NCBI GenBank assembly: GCA_900770395.1
Contig: CAAGKM010000024.1
Span: 124,001 to 188,000, forward strand
Direction of reading: 5' to 3'
DNA from: an uncultured Prevotella sp.
GTDB taxonomy: Bacteria; Bacteroidota; Bacteroidia; Bacteroidales; Bacteroidaceae
Length of the DNA: 64,000 nt
In this document: one piece after another, positions 43,207 to 53,304 of the stretch
Layout: every line of letters starts with the position of its first letter
How positions within the stretch are numbered: position 1 is the first letter of the stretch
Position numbers and translations under genes: made by a program
The notes under the pieces: generated by a model
Told to the model about the DNA's origin: nothing
What the model saw: only the letters and a program-made list of their open reading frames with translations
Databases searched by the model: none

Positions 43207-45051
43207 ATGTGTGGAATTGTAGGATATTTAGGCACAAAAGATGCTTATCCAATTTTAATTAAAGGACTACGCCGTCTGGAATACCGCGGCTATGACAGTG
43301 CCGGTGTGGCAATGTTTAGTAAAGATGGCTGTCTGAATGTATATAAGACAAAGGGAAAGGTTGACAACCTCGTGGCTTATTGTGAGGACAAAGATGTCAG
43401 TGGCACGGTAGGTATTGCGCACACACGCTGGGCTACCCACGGTGAGCCTTCATCTAAAAATGCTCACCCGCACTACTCGCAGTCAAAGAATCTTGCCATT
43501 ATCCATAATGGTATAATAGAAAACTATGCTGACATTAAGCGCAAATTGATGTCGTATGGCAAAGAATTCCAAAGCGACACCGACACAGAGGTGCTTGTGC
43601 AGCTTATCGAATATATCATGGAGAAGAAGAGCGTCGACCTTCTCTCAGCCGTACAGCTGGCGCTTCATGAGGTAATCGGCGCCTACGCTATTGCTATTCT
43701 CGACAAGCGCAATCCTGACCAGCTGATAGCCGCACGCAAGCAAAGCCCATTAGTGGTGGGTATTGGTGATAACGAGTTTTTCATTGGCAGCGATGCCAGT
43801 CCGCTTGTGGAATACACTGACAAGGTGGTTTTTCTTGAGGACGGGAATATCGCAGTCATCCGTCGCGACGAGAACCTCAAGGTCGTGAACATCCTCAACC
43901 GGCAGCTCAATCCAGAGGTAAAGACCATAGCACTTAACATCGGTCAGATAGAGAAGGGCGGTTATCCACACTTCATGCTTAAGGAAATTTTTGAGCAGCC
44001 CGAATGTCTCATCAACTGTATGCGCGGTCGAGTGAACATAGACATCGACAAGGTTGTGCTCAGTGCCGTGATAGACTATAAACAGCAGCTTCTTGCCGCA
44101 AAACGCTTTATCATTGTGGCTTGCGGCACATCATGGCATGCAGGATTGATAGGCAAGCAGATTATCGAGAGCCTTTGCCGCATACCTGTTGAGGTGGAGT
44201 ATGCCAGCGAGTTCCGCTACCGCAATCCGGTGATAACAAAGGACGATGTGGTGATAGCCATAAGCCAGAGCGGCGAGACTGCCGACACACTTGCAGCGGT
44301 GAATCTTGCAAAGAAAGCCGGGGCATTTATCTATGGTATATGCAATGCCATTGGCAGCAGCATTCCACGTGCCACCGATACCGGCTCATACATCCATGTA
44401 GGACCAGAGATTGGTGTAGCCTCAACAAAAGCGTTTACAGGACAGGTTACAGTGCTCACTATGCTTGCCCTCGCTCTCGCAAAAGAAAAAGAAACAATAT
44501 CTGCCGAAGAATACAAGAAAGTGGTGGAGGAACTTCATGCCATACCTGAGAAGATGAAGCGACTGCTGAAACTCAACGACCGTATTGCTGATATGAGCCG
44601 TGTGTTCACATACGCCCGCAACTTCCTCTACCTTGGTCGTGGATATAGCTATCCTGTGGCACTTGAGGGAGCGCTGAAACTGAAAGAGATTTCATACATA
44701 CACGCTGAGGGCTATCCTGCCGCTGAGATGAAACACGGTCCGATAGCGCTTATCGACAGTGATATGCCTGTGGTGGTGATAGCAACCCACAACCCTATGT
44801 ATGAAAAGGTGTTGAGCAACATTCAGGAAGTTAAGGCACGTGGCGGAAAGATTATAGCTCTTGTCACTGAGGGCGATACAACAATAAGTAAGATGGCAGA
44901 CGAGGTGATTGAGTTGCCTGAGACGCTTGAGTGCCTTGAGCCACTGCTGGCAACCATCCCGCTGCAGATGATGGCTTATCACGTGGCAGTGTGCAAGGGT
45001 AAGGACGTGGATCAGCCACGCAATCTTGCAAAGTCGGTGACAGTGGAGTAG
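43207..45051 (+). CDS. glmS: Glutamine-fructose-6-phosphate aminotransferase
   Basis: The 614-residue enzyme makes glucosamine 6-phosphate for peptidoglycan and lipopolysaccharide. Catalytic Cys2 follows the start (MCGIVGYLG), the glutaminase domain spans about 2-225, and two SIS sugar-isomerase domains follow (VACGTSWHAGLIGKQIIES, ISQSGETADTLAAV, and YAEGYPAAEMKHGPIALID-type segment near 500). It ends in the expected KSVTVE. The leader has an attenuator-like hairpin and a 22-bp repeat array upstream. carA and carB follow on the same strand. Confidence 0.97.
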   Translation: MCGIVGYLGTKDAYPILIKGLRRLEYRGYDSAGVAMFSKDGCLNVYKTKGKVDNLVAYCEDKDVSGTVGIAHTRWATHGEPSSKNAHPHYSQSKNLAIIHNGIIENYADIKRKLMSYGKEFQSDTDTEVLVQLIEYIMEKKSVDLLSAVQLALHEVIGAYAIAILDKRNPDQLIAARKQSPLVVGIGDNEFFIGSDASPLVEYTDKVVFLEDGNIAVIRRDENLKVVNILNRQLNPEVKTIALNIGQIEKGGYPHFMLKEIFEQPECLINCMRGRVNIDIDKVVLSAVIDYKQQLLAAKRFIIVACGTSWHAGLIGKQIIESLCRIPVEVEYASEFRYRNPVITKDDVVIAISQSGETADTLAAVNLAKKAGAFIYGICNAIGSSIPRATDTGSYIHVGPEIGVASTKAFTGQVTVLTMLALALAKEKETISAEEYKKVVEELHAIPEKMKRLLKLNDRIADMSRVFTYARNFLYLGRGYSYPVALEGALKLKEISYIHAEGYPAAEMKHGPIALIDSDMPVVVIATHNPMYEKVLSNIQEVKARGGKIIALVTEGDTTISKMADEVIELPETLECLEPLLATIPLQMMAYHVAVCKGKDVDQPRNLAKSVTVE

Positions 45052-45120
45052 GATATACGTAATAATATAATTATGGTACAAAGCACAACACAAATAAAAG
45101 ACAACAAAAAGAACAAGACA

Positions 45121-46197
45121 ATGAAAAAGGTTACATTAGTACTCGACGACGGAACAAAATTCAGAGGTGAGTCTTTTGGTTATGATGCACCTGTTGCAGG
45201 TGAGGTGGTTTTCAACACAGCCATGATGGGATATCCCGAGAGCCTTACTGACCCATCGTATGCAGGGCAGCTTATGGTGCTTACCTATCCATTGGTGGGC
45301 AATTACGGAGTTCCACCATTCACTGTGGAGAAAAACGGTATTGCCACATTTATGGAGAGTGACAAGATTTATGCCTCAGGCATTATCGTAAGCGATTACA
45401 GTACGGAATACTCTCACTGGAATGCCTGCGAGAGCCTTGCCGACTGGCTGAAGCGTGAGAAGGTGCCTGGAATCACAGGCATAGACACACGTCAGCTGAC
45501 AAAGGTATTGCGCGAGAATGGAGTGATGATGGGTAAAATCCTGTTTGACGACCAACCGGACAATATTCCCGAGGCTAACTACGAGGGTGTGAACTTTGTG
45601 GATATTGTCAGTTGCAAGGAGGTGATCCACTATAATGAAGGGGCAGGAAAGAAAGTTGTGCTTGTTGACTGTGGTGTGAAGAATAATATAATAAGATGTC
45701 TCATTAATCGTGGTGTGGAGGTTATTCGTGTGCCATGGAACTATGATTACACAGATATGGATTTTGATGGTCTGTTCCTTGGTAATGGTCCCGGTGATCC
45801 TGACATGTGTGAGGATGCCGTGGAGATTATCCGTAAGCAGATGAGTATGAGCCGCAAGCCTATTTGTGGTATCTGTATGGGTAATCAGTTGCTGGCTAAA
45901 GCTGGCGGTGCAACCATATATAAGTTGAAATACGGTCACCGCTCACACAACCAGCCAGTGCGTGAGGTGGGTACCAACCGTTGCTATGTGACCAGTCAGA
46001 ACCATGGATATGCCGTTGATGCCTCGACACTTGGAAAAGAATGGCGAGAGTTGTTTGTTAACATGAACGACGGATCGAATGAGGGAATCCACCATGTTGA
46101 GAACCCTTGGTTCACAAGCCAGTTTCACCCAGAGGCTTGCTCTGGTCCTGTTGATACAGAGTTTATGTTTGACAGATTTGTAGAAAAGATTAAATAA
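45121..46197 (+). CDS. carA: Carbamoyl-phosphate synthase small subunit (glutaminase)
   Basis: A 358-residue glutamine-hydrolysing subunit. The amidotransferase Cys is in CGICMGNQLLAKA and the His-Glu pair in QFHPEACSGP. ATG at 45121 begins the conserved KKVTLVLDDGT; the upstream frame extension is not conserved in the family. It supplies ammonia to CarB, nine bases downstream, for pyrimidine and arginine synthesis. Confidence 0.95.
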   Translation: MKKVTLVLDDGTKFRGESFGYDAPVAGEVVFNTAMMGYPESLTDPSYAGQLMVLTYPLVGNYGVPPFTVEKNGIATFMESDKIYASGIIVSDYSTEYSHWNACESLADWLKREKVPGITGIDTRQLTKVLRENGVMMGKILFDDQPDNIPEANYEGVNFVDIVSCKEVIHYNEGAGKKVVLVDCGVKNNIIRCLINRGVEVIRVPWNYDYTDMDFDGLFLGNGPGDPDMCEDAVEIIRKQMSMSRKPICGICMGNQLLAKAGGATIYKLKYGHRSHNQPVREVGTNRCYVTSQNHGYAVDASTLGKEWRELFVNMNDGSNEGIHHVENPWFTSQFHPEACSGPVDTEFMFDRFVEKIK

Positions 46198-46206
46198 GGA
46201 AACGCG

Positions 46207-49200
46207 ATGAAAGATGAAAATATAAAGAAGGTATTGTTGCTTGGCTCTGGTGCCTTGAAAATTGGTGAGGCTGGTGAGTTCGACTATTCAGGCTCACAGG
46301 CTCTGAAGGCTTTGCGCGAGGAGGGCGTGAAGACTATTTTGATTAATCCAAATATCGCCACTGTACAGACAAGCGAGGGTGTGGCAGACGAGATTTATTT
46401 CCTGCCAGTACAGCCATATTTCGTGGAGCGTGTAATCAAGAAAGAGCGTCCCGACGGTATTCTTCTCGCCTTTGGAGGTCAGACTGCGCTCAACTGCGGA
46501 GTGGAGCTTTACAAGAGCGGAGTGCTTGAGAAATATAACGTTCGTGTGCTTGGAACTCCCGTTCAGGCAATCATGGACACTGAAGACCGTGAATTGTTTG
46601 TGGAGAAACTTAACGAGATTGACGTAAAGACAATCAAGAGTGAGGCATGCGAGACCATCGAGGCGGCACGCAAGGCAGCCAAAGATCTGGGCTATCCTGT
46701 GATTCTCCGTGCCGCCTACGCACTGGGAGGCCTTGGCTCTGGTTTTTGTGACAATGAGGATGAGCTTAACAAGCTGGCAGAGAAAGCATTCTCGTTTTCT
46801 CCGCAGGTTCTTGTTGAGAAAAGTCTTAAAGGGTGGAAGGAAATTGAGTATGAGGTGGTACGCGACCGTTACGACAACTGTATCACAGTGTGTAACATGG
46901 AGAACTTCGACCCCCTGGGAATACACACTGGCGAGAGTATCGTTATAGCTCCGTCGCAGACACTCACCAACAGCGAATATCACAAACTGCGTGCATTGGC
47001 GATAAAGATTATCCGCCATATCGGTATAGTGGGAGAGTGCAACGTTCAGTATGCCTTTGACCCTCAGAGCGAGGACTATCGTGTGATAGAGGTAAATGCA
47101 CGCTTGAGCCGTTCATCTGCACTTGCCTCAAAAGCAACGGGTTATCCACTTGCTTTTGTGGCTGCCAAACTTGGTATGGGATATGGGTTGTTTGAGTTGA
47201 AGAACTCAGTGACAAAGACCACCAGCGCATTTTTTGAGCCGGCACTTGATTATGTGGTGTGCAAAATTCCACGTTGGGACCTCTCTAAGTTCCGTGGTGT
47301 AGACAAGGAGCTTGGCTCATCAATGAAGTCTGTAGGAGAGGTTATGGCTATAGGCCGTAACTTTGAAGAAGCCATACAAAAGGGACTTCGCATGATTGGT
47401 CAGGGCATGCACGGTTTTGTGGAGAACAAAGAGCTGGAAATAGAAGATATAGACGCCGCACTGCGTGAGCCAACCGATAAGCGTGTATTCATCATCTCAA
47501 AAGCTATGCACAAGGGATATACAATCGACCAGATTCATGAACTGACTAAGATTGACAAGTGGTTCCTGCAGAAGCTGAAGCATATTATCGACATTGATGA
47601 GCATTTGAAATCGCTGCGCAGCGTGAACAATCTTGACAAGGAAACACTGCGCGAGGCAAAGATATACGGCTTCACCGACTTCCAGATAGCGCGTGCCGTT
47701 GGCTTGGAGACAGAGATGAAAAGCATGGCAAAGGCTGGACTTGCCATCCGCTCGCTACGCAAAAACTATGGCATTCTGCCTGTGGTGAAGCAGATTGACA
47801 CACTTGCTGCCGAATATCCCGCACACACCAACTACCTTTACATAACATACTCAGGCACCGACCACGACATAAAGTTTATGGGTGACAAGCGAAGCATTAT
47901 CGTGCTTGGCTCCGGAGCCTATCGTATAGGCTCGTCTGTTGAGTTCGACTGGTGTGGTGTGCAGGCACTTGATACTATCCGCAAGGAAGGCTACCGCTCG
48001 GTGATGATAAATTACAATCCAGAGACAGTGTCTACTGACTATGACATGTGCGACCGTCTGTATTTCGATGAACTGACGTTTGAGCGTGTGATGGATATCA
48101 TTGAGATGGAGAAGCCTCATGGCGTGATTGTGTCTACGGGCGGACAGATTCCAAACAACCTTGCAATACGTCTGGACGAGCAGCATGTGCCGATACTCGG
48201 AACATCGGCAAAGGACATCGACAACGCAGAGGACCGTGCCAAGTTCTCAACTATGCTTAACCGAAATGGCATAGACCAGCCAGCATGGAGCGCACTCACC
48301 TCAATGGACGACATCAATGAGTTTATAAAGGAGGTTGGCTTTCCTGTGCTTGTACGTCCGTCGTATGTGCTTTCCGGTGCTGCCATGAATGTCTGCTCAA
48401 ATCAGGAGGAGCTTGAGAAGTTCCTTAAGTTGGCGGCAAATGTAAGCGAGGACCATCCTGTGGTTGTGTCGCAGTTTATTGAGCATGCCAAGGAGGTGGA
48501 GATGGATGCTGTGGCTAAGAACGGTGAGATTATAGCCTACGCTATCAGCGAGCATATTGAGTTTGCAGGTGTTCACTCAGGTGACGCTACTATTCAGTTT
48601 CCGCCACAAAAGTTGTATTGCGAGACTATCCGGCGCATCAAGCGTGTTAGCAAGGCAATAGCAAAGGAACTGCATATCAGCGGTCCGTTTAACATCCAGT
48701 TTCTTGCCCGCGACAATGATATTAAAGTGATTGAGTGCAATCTCCGCGCATCACGTTCGTTCCCGTTTGTAAGTAAGGTGCTGAAGATAAATCTCATAGA
48801 GCTTGCCACAAAGGTGATGCTGGGGCTTCCTGTGGAGAAGCCGTCGAAGAATCTGTTTGACCTCGACTACGTAGGTATCAAGGCAAGCCAGTTCTCATTC
48901 AACCGTCTGCAAAAAGCCGATCCTGTGCTTGGAGTTGATATGGCATCAACTGGTGAGGTGGGATGTCTTGGCGATGATACAAGTTGCGCTCTGCTTAAGA
49001 GCATGCTGTCGGTCGGTCACCGCATACCTGAGCACACAGTGCTGCTGTCTACTGGTGACGCAAAACAGAAGACAGAGATGCTCGAGGCTGCAAGAAAACT
49101 TGTAAATAGCGGTTACAAGATTTACGCTACAGGCGGTACGTCAAGATACCTCACTGAGAACGGTGTTGAGAACGAAATGGTATACTGGCCGTCGGAGGAA

Positions 49201-49434
49201 GGACATCCACAGGCACTCGACTTGCTGCATGGCAAAAAGATTGACATGGTGGTGAACATACCAAAGAACCTTACTCAGGGTGAGCTTAGTAACGGCTATA
49301 AGATACGTCGCGCAGCCATCGATCTGAACGTGCCTCTTATCACCAACAGCCGACTTGCAAGTGCGTTCATTACCGCTTTCTGTACAATGAAACTCGATGA
49401 TATTGCCATAAAAAGTTGGAACGAATACAAATAA
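46207..49434 (+). CDS. carB: Carbamoyl-phosphate synthase large subunit
   Basis: A 1075-residue protein with two homologous ATP-grasp halves (KKVLLLGSGALKIGEAGEFDYSG near the start and SIIVLGSGAYRIGSSVEFDWCG near 562) and a C-terminal allosteric MGS-like domain. It uses ammonia from CarA, bicarbonate and two ATP to make carbamoyl phosphate. Length is as expected. Directly follows carA in one operon. Confidence 0.97.
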   Translation: MKDENIKKVLLLGSGALKIGEAGEFDYSGSQALKALREEGVKTILINPNIATVQTSEGVADEIYFLPVQPYFVERVIKKERPDGILLAFGGQTALNCGVELYKSGVLEKYNVRVLGTPVQAIMDTEDRELFVEKLNEIDVKTIKSEACETIEAARKAAKDLGYPVILRAAYALGGLGSGFCDNEDELNKLAEKAFSFSPQVLVEKSLKGWKEIEYEVVRDRYDNCITVCNMENFDPLGIHTGESIVIAPSQTLTNSEYHKLRALAIKIIRHIGIVGECNVQYAFDPQSEDYRVIEVNARLSRSSALASKATGYPLAFVAAKLGMGYGLFELKNSVTKTTSAFFEPALDYVVCKIPRWDLSKFRGVDKELGSSMKSVGEVMAIGRNFEEAIQKGLRMIGQGMHGFVENKELEIEDIDAALREPTDKRVFIISKAMHKGYTIDQIHELTKIDKWFLQKLKHIIDIDEHLKSLRSVNNLDKETLREAKIYGFTDFQIARAVGLETEMKSMAKAGLAIRSLRKNYGILPVVKQIDTLAAEYPAHTNYLYITYSGTDHDIKFMGDKRSIIVLGSGAYRIGSSVEFDWCGVQALDTIRKEGYRSVMINYNPETVSTDYDMCDRLYFDELTFERVMDIIEMEKPHGVIVSTGGQIPNNLAIRLDEQHVPILGTSAKDIDNAEDRAKFSTMLNRNGIDQPAWSALTSMDDINEFIKEVGFPVLVRPSYVLSGAAMNVCSNQEELEKFLKLAANVSEDHPVVVSQFIEHAKEVEMDAVAKNGEIIAYAISEHIEFAGVHSGDATIQFPPQKLYCETIRRIKRVSKAIAKELHISGPFNIQFLARDNDIKVIECNLRASRSFPFVSKVLKINLIELATKVMLGLPVEKPSKNLFDLDYVGIKASQFSFNRLQKADPVLGVDMASTGEVGCLGDDTSCALLKSMLSVGHRIPEHTVLLSTGDAKQKTEMLEAARKLVNSGYKIYATGGTSRYLTENGVENEMVYWPSEEGHPQALDLLHGKKIDMVVNIPKNLTQGELSNGYKIRRAAIDLNVPLITNSRLASAFITAFCTMKLDDIAIKSWNEYK

Positions 49435-49446
49435 AAGTCCAAAAAA

Positions 49447-49478
49447 TTTGGTAGTTACAGAAAAAACAAGTAATTTTG
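49447..49478 (+). promoter_or_regulatory. Promoter of the receiver-kinase hybrid gene
   Basis: TTTG (49447-49450), a 20-base spacer and TAATTTTG (49471-49478), 37 bases before the ATG. Confidence 0.85.
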
Positions 49479-49514
49479 CACAGAATAATTAAAAACTGGC
49501 AATAGGCTGACGAT

Positions 49515-50654
49515 ATGGAAGATATTCTGCAATCAAAAATAAACCGCAGCGACTATAAGATTCTTATAGTTGATGACGTTGTGAGCAATGTGCTTCTGCT
49601 GAAGATACTGCTCACCAACGAAAAGTTTCAAGTACTTACCGCCAACAACGGTAAGGTATGCATTGATGTTGCAAAGCGCATGCATCCTGACCTTATATTG
49701 TTGGATGTAATGATGCCTGAGCTTAACGGTTTTGACACTGCGGTCATTTTGAAGCAGGATGAGGAGGTGAAGGATATACCTATTATTTTCCTCACCGCCC
49801 TGCACAACACCCAAGACCTCGTAAAGGGATTTAAGTGTGGTGCAAGCGACTTTCTTACCAAGCCATTCAACAAGGAAGAGCTCTTGATGCGTGTGATGCA
49901 CCAGATATCGCTGGTTGCAGCGCGCAGGCTCATTCAAAAGCAGTATGAGGAGCTGAAGGCAACCATTAACAACCGTGACAAGATGTACTCGGTGATAGCC
50001 CACGACCTGCGCTCACCAATGGCAAGCATTAGAATGACGCTTAACTTGCTGGTTAACGTTTTGTCTCCAGATGTAATCGGGCAGGAGATGTTTGAGCTTA
50101 TAGACAATGCCAACAAGGAGACAGAGGAAACTCATGATCTGTTGGATAACCTGCTGAAATGGACAAAGAGCCAGACAGGCGCACTCCATGTGGCATTTCA
50201 GAATTTTGAGCTTAACGATGTTTTGCCCGGTGTCATCGACATATTCAAGATGATAGCTGAAAGCAAGCACATCACTCTGAATCTTGACCTTGGCTCTGAG
50301 AGTCTTGAGGTGCATGCCGACAAGGATATGTTCAACACCATCATCCGCAACTTCATGAGCAATGCCATTAAGTTCAGCCATGAGGGCAGCAGCATTGACA
50401 TTTCTGTGAGCCATGTTGACGATTTTGCGAAGATTTCCATAAGAGACCACGGAGTTGGAATCTCACCGGAACGAATCGAAACACTTTTCAGTGCAGGCAC
50501 AAGCACAGCCGGTACCCGTAATGAGGAAGGCAGTGGACTTGGACTGCAACTCTGTAAGGATTTTGCCGTGAAGATTGGTGGCGATGTCATGGTGGAGTCG
50601 GTGCAAGGAGAGGGTAGTACCTTCAGCGTGTTAATACCTATAATAAAGAAATAG
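49515..50654 (+). CDS. Receiver-histidine kinase hybrid protein
   Basis: A 379-residue soluble protein with a receiver domain first (about 14-135; phospho-acceptor Asp64 in LDVMMPELNG, Lys117 in LTKPFN) and a histidine kinase after it (HisKA His163 in IAHDLRSPMASI, HATPase N box NTIIRNFMSNAIKFS, G1 DHGVGIS, G2 GSGLGL). There is no membrane segment or output domain. The receiver-first order suggests control by an upstream kinase. It lies 80 bases after carB with its own promoter. Confidence 0.92.
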   Translation: MEDILQSKINRSDYKILIVDDVVSNVLLLKILLTNEKFQVLTANNGKVCIDVAKRMHPDLILLDVMMPELNGFDTAVILKQDEEVKDIPIIFLTALHNTQDLVKGFKCGASDFLTKPFNKEELLMRVMHQISLVAARRLIQKQYEELKATINNRDKMYSVIAHDLRSPMASIRMTLNLLVNVLSPDVIGQEMFELIDNANKETEETHDLLDNLLKWTKSQTGALHVAFQNFELNDVLPGVIDIFKMIAESKHITLNLDLGSESLEVHADKDMFNTIIRNFMSNAIKFSHEGSSIDISVSHVDDFAKISIRDHGVGISPERIETLFSAGTSTAGTRNEEGSGLGLQLCKDFAVKIGGDVMVESVQGEGSTFSVLIPIIKK

Positions 50655-50726
50655 TTAATAACAAATTAAACGAAGTTGTCGGTCATAAAGGCTGAGAGCT
50701 CTCAATAACAAAAAAGAAAAAGAAAA

Positions 50727-51614
50727 ATGAAAGCATTTGTATTTCCCGGACAGGGAGCGCAATTTGTTGGAATGGGTAAGGACTTGTATGACAACAACCC
50801 ATTGGCAAAGGAACTGTTTGAAAAAGCCAACGATATTCTTGGCTATCGTATTACCGATATCATGTTCAACGGTACCGATGAGGAACTGAAACAGACAAAG
50901 GTTACACAGCCCGCAGTATTTCTGCACAGTGTAATTAAAGCTTTGTGTATTGGCGATGAGTTTGCACCTGCAATGGTGGCAGGTCACTCTCTTGGTGAGT
51001 TCTCGGCTCTCACAGCAGCAGGAGCACTTAGCTTCGAGGACGGTCTTAAGTTGGTTTACGCCCGTGCTATGGCAATGCAGAAGGCTTGCGAGGCTGCTCC
51101 TTCAACAATGGCTGCCATCGTTGGTCTGCCTGACGAGAAGATAGAGGAGATATGCGCAGGCATCAATAAGGAAGGTCACGTTATCGTTCCTGCAAACTAC
51201 AATTGCCCGGGGCAGCTTGTTATCTCTGGTAACATAGAAGCTGTAAATGAGGCTTGTGAGCAGCTCAAGGCAGCCGGTGCAAAGCGCGCTCTTCCCCTGA
51301 AGGTTGGCGGAGCTTTCCACTCTCCACTGATGCAGCCTGCAAAGGACGAACTTCAGGCAGCCATTGAAAAGACTGTAATCAATGCTCCTAAGTGTCCTGT
51401 TTATCAGAATGTTGACGGTAAGGCACACACTGAGCCTGAGGATATAAAGTCAAACCTTATTGCTCAGCTTACAAGTAGTGTACGCTGGACTTCTTGTGTT
51501 CAGAACATGATTGCCGACGGTGCCGACGACTTTACAGAGTGTGGTCCAGGCAAGGCTCTTCAGGGCATGATCGGACGCATTGACAAGAATGTAACCGTTC
51601 AGGGTATACAATGA
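50727..51614 (+). CDS. fabD: Malonyl-CoA:ACP transacylase
   Basis: The 295-residue acyltransferase loads malonyl groups onto acyl carrier protein for fatty acid synthesis. FPGQGAQ near residue 6 and GHSLGE with nucleophile Ser88 are diagnostic, and the catalytic His is in GGAFHSPLM. Its stop codon overlaps the start of the GH13 gene by four bases, so the two are co-translated. Confidence 0.96.
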   Translation: MKAFVFPGQGAQFVGMGKDLYDNNPLAKELFEKANDILGYRITDIMFNGTDEELKQTKVTQPAVFLHSVIKALCIGDEFAPAMVAGHSLGEFSALTAAGALSFEDGLKLVYARAMAMQKACEAAPSTMAAIVGLPDEKIEEICAGINKEGHVIVPANYNCPGQLVISGNIEAVNEACEQLKAAGAKRALPLKVGGAFHSPLMQPAKDELQAAIEKTVINAPKCPVYQNVDGKAHTEPEDIKSNLIAQLTSSVRWTSCVQNMIADGADDFTECGPGKALQGMIGRIDKNVTVQGIQ

Positions 51615-53275
51615 ATAAAATTATAATATATCAGATATTTACACGGCTTTTCGGCAATCGTAACACCACTCGTAATGAGAATGGTACGATTGCCGAAAAT
51701 GGTTGTGGTAAATTTGCGGACTTCGATGCAAAGACATTGAGGATTTTCCGTGATATGGGAGTCACTCATGTGTGGTATACTGGCGTTATACGTCATGCCT
51801 CTAAGACCGACTATACAGCCTACGGTATTCCTGCTCAGCACCATGCTGTGGTAAAAGGCAATGCCGGTTCTCCGTATGCCATAACGGATTACTATGATGT
51901 TGATCCCGACTTGGCTTCAAACGTTGACAAGCGTATGGATGAGTTTGAGGCTTTAGTGAAGCGTACCCATAAGGTTGGATTGAAGATGATTATCGATTTT
52001 GTGCCAAATCACGTGGCACGCCAATACAAGTCGGTATGCAAGCCAAAGGGGGTGGTCGACCTTGGTGAGAATGACAATGTGAATGAAGGCTTCTCGCCGC
52101 AGAATAACTTTTATTATTGCCCTGGGTGCTCGTTTGAGCCATATATCGATAAACAGTCAACCGAGCGTTATGCCTATACCGAGATTCCGGCAAAGGCTAC
52201 AGGCAACGACCATTTCGACAACCATCCGGGCATGAATGACTGGTATGAGACTGTGAAGCTGAACTATGGAGTCGACTATTGGACTCATCAGGGACATTTT
52301 GACCCTATACCTGACACATGGCTTAAGATGACTGATATTCTTATGTTCTGGGCTGCCAAAGGTATTGACGGTGTTAGATGCGATATGGCTGAGATGGTGC
52401 CGGCAGCATTCTGGGCTTATGCCACAGCAAAGGTGAAGGAACAATATCCTGACTTCATTTTCATCGGTGAGGTATATAATCCTGCTGAGTACCGCAACTA
52501 TATCAACAGCGGTTTCGATTATCTCTATGATAAGGTTGGAATGTACGATACTCTGCGTGCCGTTACATGCCATCATTGTGGAGCGCAGGCTATCACGGGC
52601 TCATGGATGGCTACTGATGACATCAGCAAGCACATGCTGTATTTTCTTGAGAACCATGACGAGCAGCGTATTGCGAGCGACTTCTTTGCCGGCAATGGCT
52701 GCAAGGGTGTGCCTGCAATGATTGTCTCTGTGCTTATGAACACCAATCCGTTCATGCTGTATTTCGGCGAGGAATTTGGCGAACGCGGTATGGATAAGGA
52801 GGGATTTAGCGGACGTGACGGACGCACAACTATATTTGATTACTGGAGTGTGGACACCATTTGCCGTGCGTCGTGGGATGCTCTCAGCGATGAGGAGAAA
52901 TATCTTAAGGCAATGCACAATAAGGTGCTTAACATGGCCAATAAGGAAAAGGCGATATGCGACGGACGTTTCTACGACCTGATGTATGCCAATCCTTGGT
53001 CGGAGAAGTTTGACGCAAGTCGTATTTACGCCTTTCTCCGCCGCAGTGACAAGGACCTTATTTTAGTTGTGGTAAACTTTGATGACTGCAACAAGAATGT
53101 GAGTGTTAAGATTCCTGCGCACGCTTTCGAGTTTCTTGGTATAAAGGAGAGGCTGACAAAAGCTACTGACCTTATTTCGGGTGAGAAAATTGATGCGCTT
53201 CTTGCAAGGGACGGCGAGATTGAGGTAAGTGTGGCAACACGTGGCGCAGTTGTACTGAAGTTTACAAATGTATAA
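51611..53275 (+). CDS. Cytoplasmic alpha-amylase-family (GH13) enzyme
   Basis: A 554-residue GH13 protein without signal peptide. The catalytic set is intact: nucleophile Asp258 in GIDGVRCDMAE, acid/base Glu287 in FIGEVYN and Asp350 in ENHDEQR. A small all-beta C-terminal domain follows (about 450-554). GH13 enzymes cut or rearrange alpha-glucans; the cytoplasmic form fits glycogen or maltodextrin turnover. It is coupled to fabD by a 4-base overlap. Exact substrate not predictable by eye. Confidence 0.9.
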   Translation: MNKIIIYQIFTRLFGNRNTTRNENGTIAENGCGKFADFDAKTLRIFRDMGVTHVWYTGVIRHASKTDYTAYGIPAQHHAVVKGNAGSPYAITDYYDVDPDLASNVDKRMDEFEALVKRTHKVGLKMIIDFVPNHVARQYKSVCKPKGVVDLGENDNVNEGFSPQNNFYYCPGCSFEPYIDKQSTERYAYTEIPAKATGNDHFDNHPGMNDWYETVKLNYGVDYWTHQGHFDPIPDTWLKMTDILMFWAAKGIDGVRCDMAEMVPAAFWAYATAKVKEQYPDFIFIGEVYNPAEYRNYINSGFDYLYDKVGMYDTLRAVTCHHCGAQAITGSWMATDDISKHMLYFLENHDEQRIASDFFAGNGCKGVPAMIVSVLMNTNPFMLYFGEEFGERGMDKEGFSGRDGRTTIFDYWSVDTICRASWDALSDEEKYLKAMHNKVLNMANKEKAICDGRFYDLMYANPWSEKFDASRIYAFLRRSDKDLILVVVNFDDCNKNVSVKIPAHAFEFLGIKERLTKATDLISGEKIDALLARDGEIEVSVATRGAVVLKFTNV

Positions 53276-53304
53276 AAGAATTTGTATTTTAAAACCACAG
53301 GATT

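Noticed and set aside
42845..43222. Open frame of 125 residues upstream of glmS
   Set aside because: It runs across the glmS promoter and attenuator hairpin and overlaps the glmS start; composition is not protein-like and no family is recognised.
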